A DNA stretch of 52,255 nt from Lachnospiraceae bacterium. GTDB taxonomy: Bacteria > Bacillota > Clostridia > Lachnospirales > Lachnospiraceae. Numbering within the stretch: position 1 is the first letter of the stretch; each line of letters starts with the position of its first letter. Made by a program: the position numbers and the translations under genes. The notes beneath the pieces were generated by a model. The model made no database searches. It saw only the letters and a program-made list of their open reading frames with translations, and had not been told where the DNA came from. Where the stretch lies: positions 1-52,255 of the forward strand of contig CABJAV010000019.1 in assembly GCA_902363675.1 (NCBI GenBank), read 5' to 3'. Below are positions 52,075-52,255 of this stretch, one piece after another.

Positions 52075-52255
52075 GTGGTTCATCAGTTTAAGAACAATGG
52101 CTATGATATTGTCTTGGATGTGAACTCCGGAGCAATTCATGTAGTTGACGATGTCACCTATGATGTGATCGCAATGTACGAGGAGCATACAAAAGAAGAA
52201 ATTCTTGCGGCTCTTTCGGACAAGTATTCGGAGGCGGAGATAAGAGAAGCAATGG
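52075..52255 (+). CDS. scfB: SCIFF radical SAM maturase, N-terminal part (runs off the window)
   Basis: The first 60 codons of a gene cut by the window end. The start is GTG at 52075 with GAGAGGAG ten bases upstream. The translated start VHQFKNNGYDIVLDVNSG, then AIHVVDDVTYDVI, is that of SCIFF maturases, whose N-terminal portion binds the leader peptide. The CxxxCxxC radical SAM motif and SPASM domain lie beyond the window. Confidence 0.92.
   Translation, partial: MVHQFKNNGYDIVLDVNSGAIHVVDDVTYDVIAMYEEHTKEEILAALSDKYSEAEIREAM

Noticed and set aside
1..52255. CRISPR array, tRNA or rRNA genes, riboswitch or T-box
   Set aside because: No regular spaced repeats of CRISPR type, no cloverleaf or rRNA sequence, and no recognisable riboswitch or T-box core were found by reading; asnS has too short a leader for a T-box.

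Overview
The window reads as chromosome of an anaerobic, spore-forming Firmicute, most likely a Lachnospiraceae member. It carries sporulation and germination genes (an alpha/beta SASP, spoIIR, gerA-type receptor genes), SCIFF with its radical SAM maturase, the tig-clpP-clpX-lon-engB block, an Rpn/PD-(D/E)XK nuclease and IS605/IS256 remnants. Family names come from reading translated motifs; no database search was run.

Layout. 1-18.0 kb is a phosphate-starvation locus split in two: pstS-pstC-pstA (0.8-3.6 kb) and pstB-phoU, a Na+/Pi symporter gene and a PhoB/PhoR-type pair (12.65-18.0 kb). Three promoters (before pstS, pstB and the symporter) share one repeat geometry: TTTRCA half-sites at 0, +11 and +34 with a -10 hexamer 15 bases after the last site start. 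This predicts one PhoB-like regulon. About 9 kb of accessory genes lies between the halves: a truncated PD-(D/E)XK protein, a PadR/membrane/secreted module, a lipoprotein, a GLUG-repeat surface protein, a VanR/VanS-like two-component system with a C39-type peptidase and its own repeat operator, and a DUF1275 membrane protein. Two long imperfect palindromes (139-708 and about 12264-12545) end just upstream of the pstS and pstB Pho boxes.

18.2-28.5 kb holds a secreted SH3/ricin-like protein with a decayed paralogue, a DUF815 ATPase, an ABC-F protein and a SASP. It then becomes a graveyard: a tnpB 3' end with its right-end RNA region, two small proteins sharing an N-terminus ending LAEGVYAASG, an IS256 fragment, a shattered Ig-like surface protein, and an intact Rpn-type nuclease gene between two copies of one terminator.

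28.7-32.3 kb is a peptide-processing/export type cluster: an ABC exporter and a PqqD-HprK fusion on the minus strand, divergent from an S26 Ser-His peptidase, with two overlapping symmetrical promoters between them. 32.4-43.2 kb is housekeeping: tig, clpP, clpX, lon, engB, a zinc-type ABC transporter, ispE and a GntR regulator. 43.3-47.8 kb is sporulation/germination: gerKA, a gerKB-gerKC fusion, spoIIR and a DUF1934 gene. 48.4-52.3 kb has a secreted trigger-factor-like lipoprotein, asnS, a TIGR04086-like membrane protein, a seven-cysteine SCIFF peptide and the start of its maturase, with two tandem structured modules between the last two.
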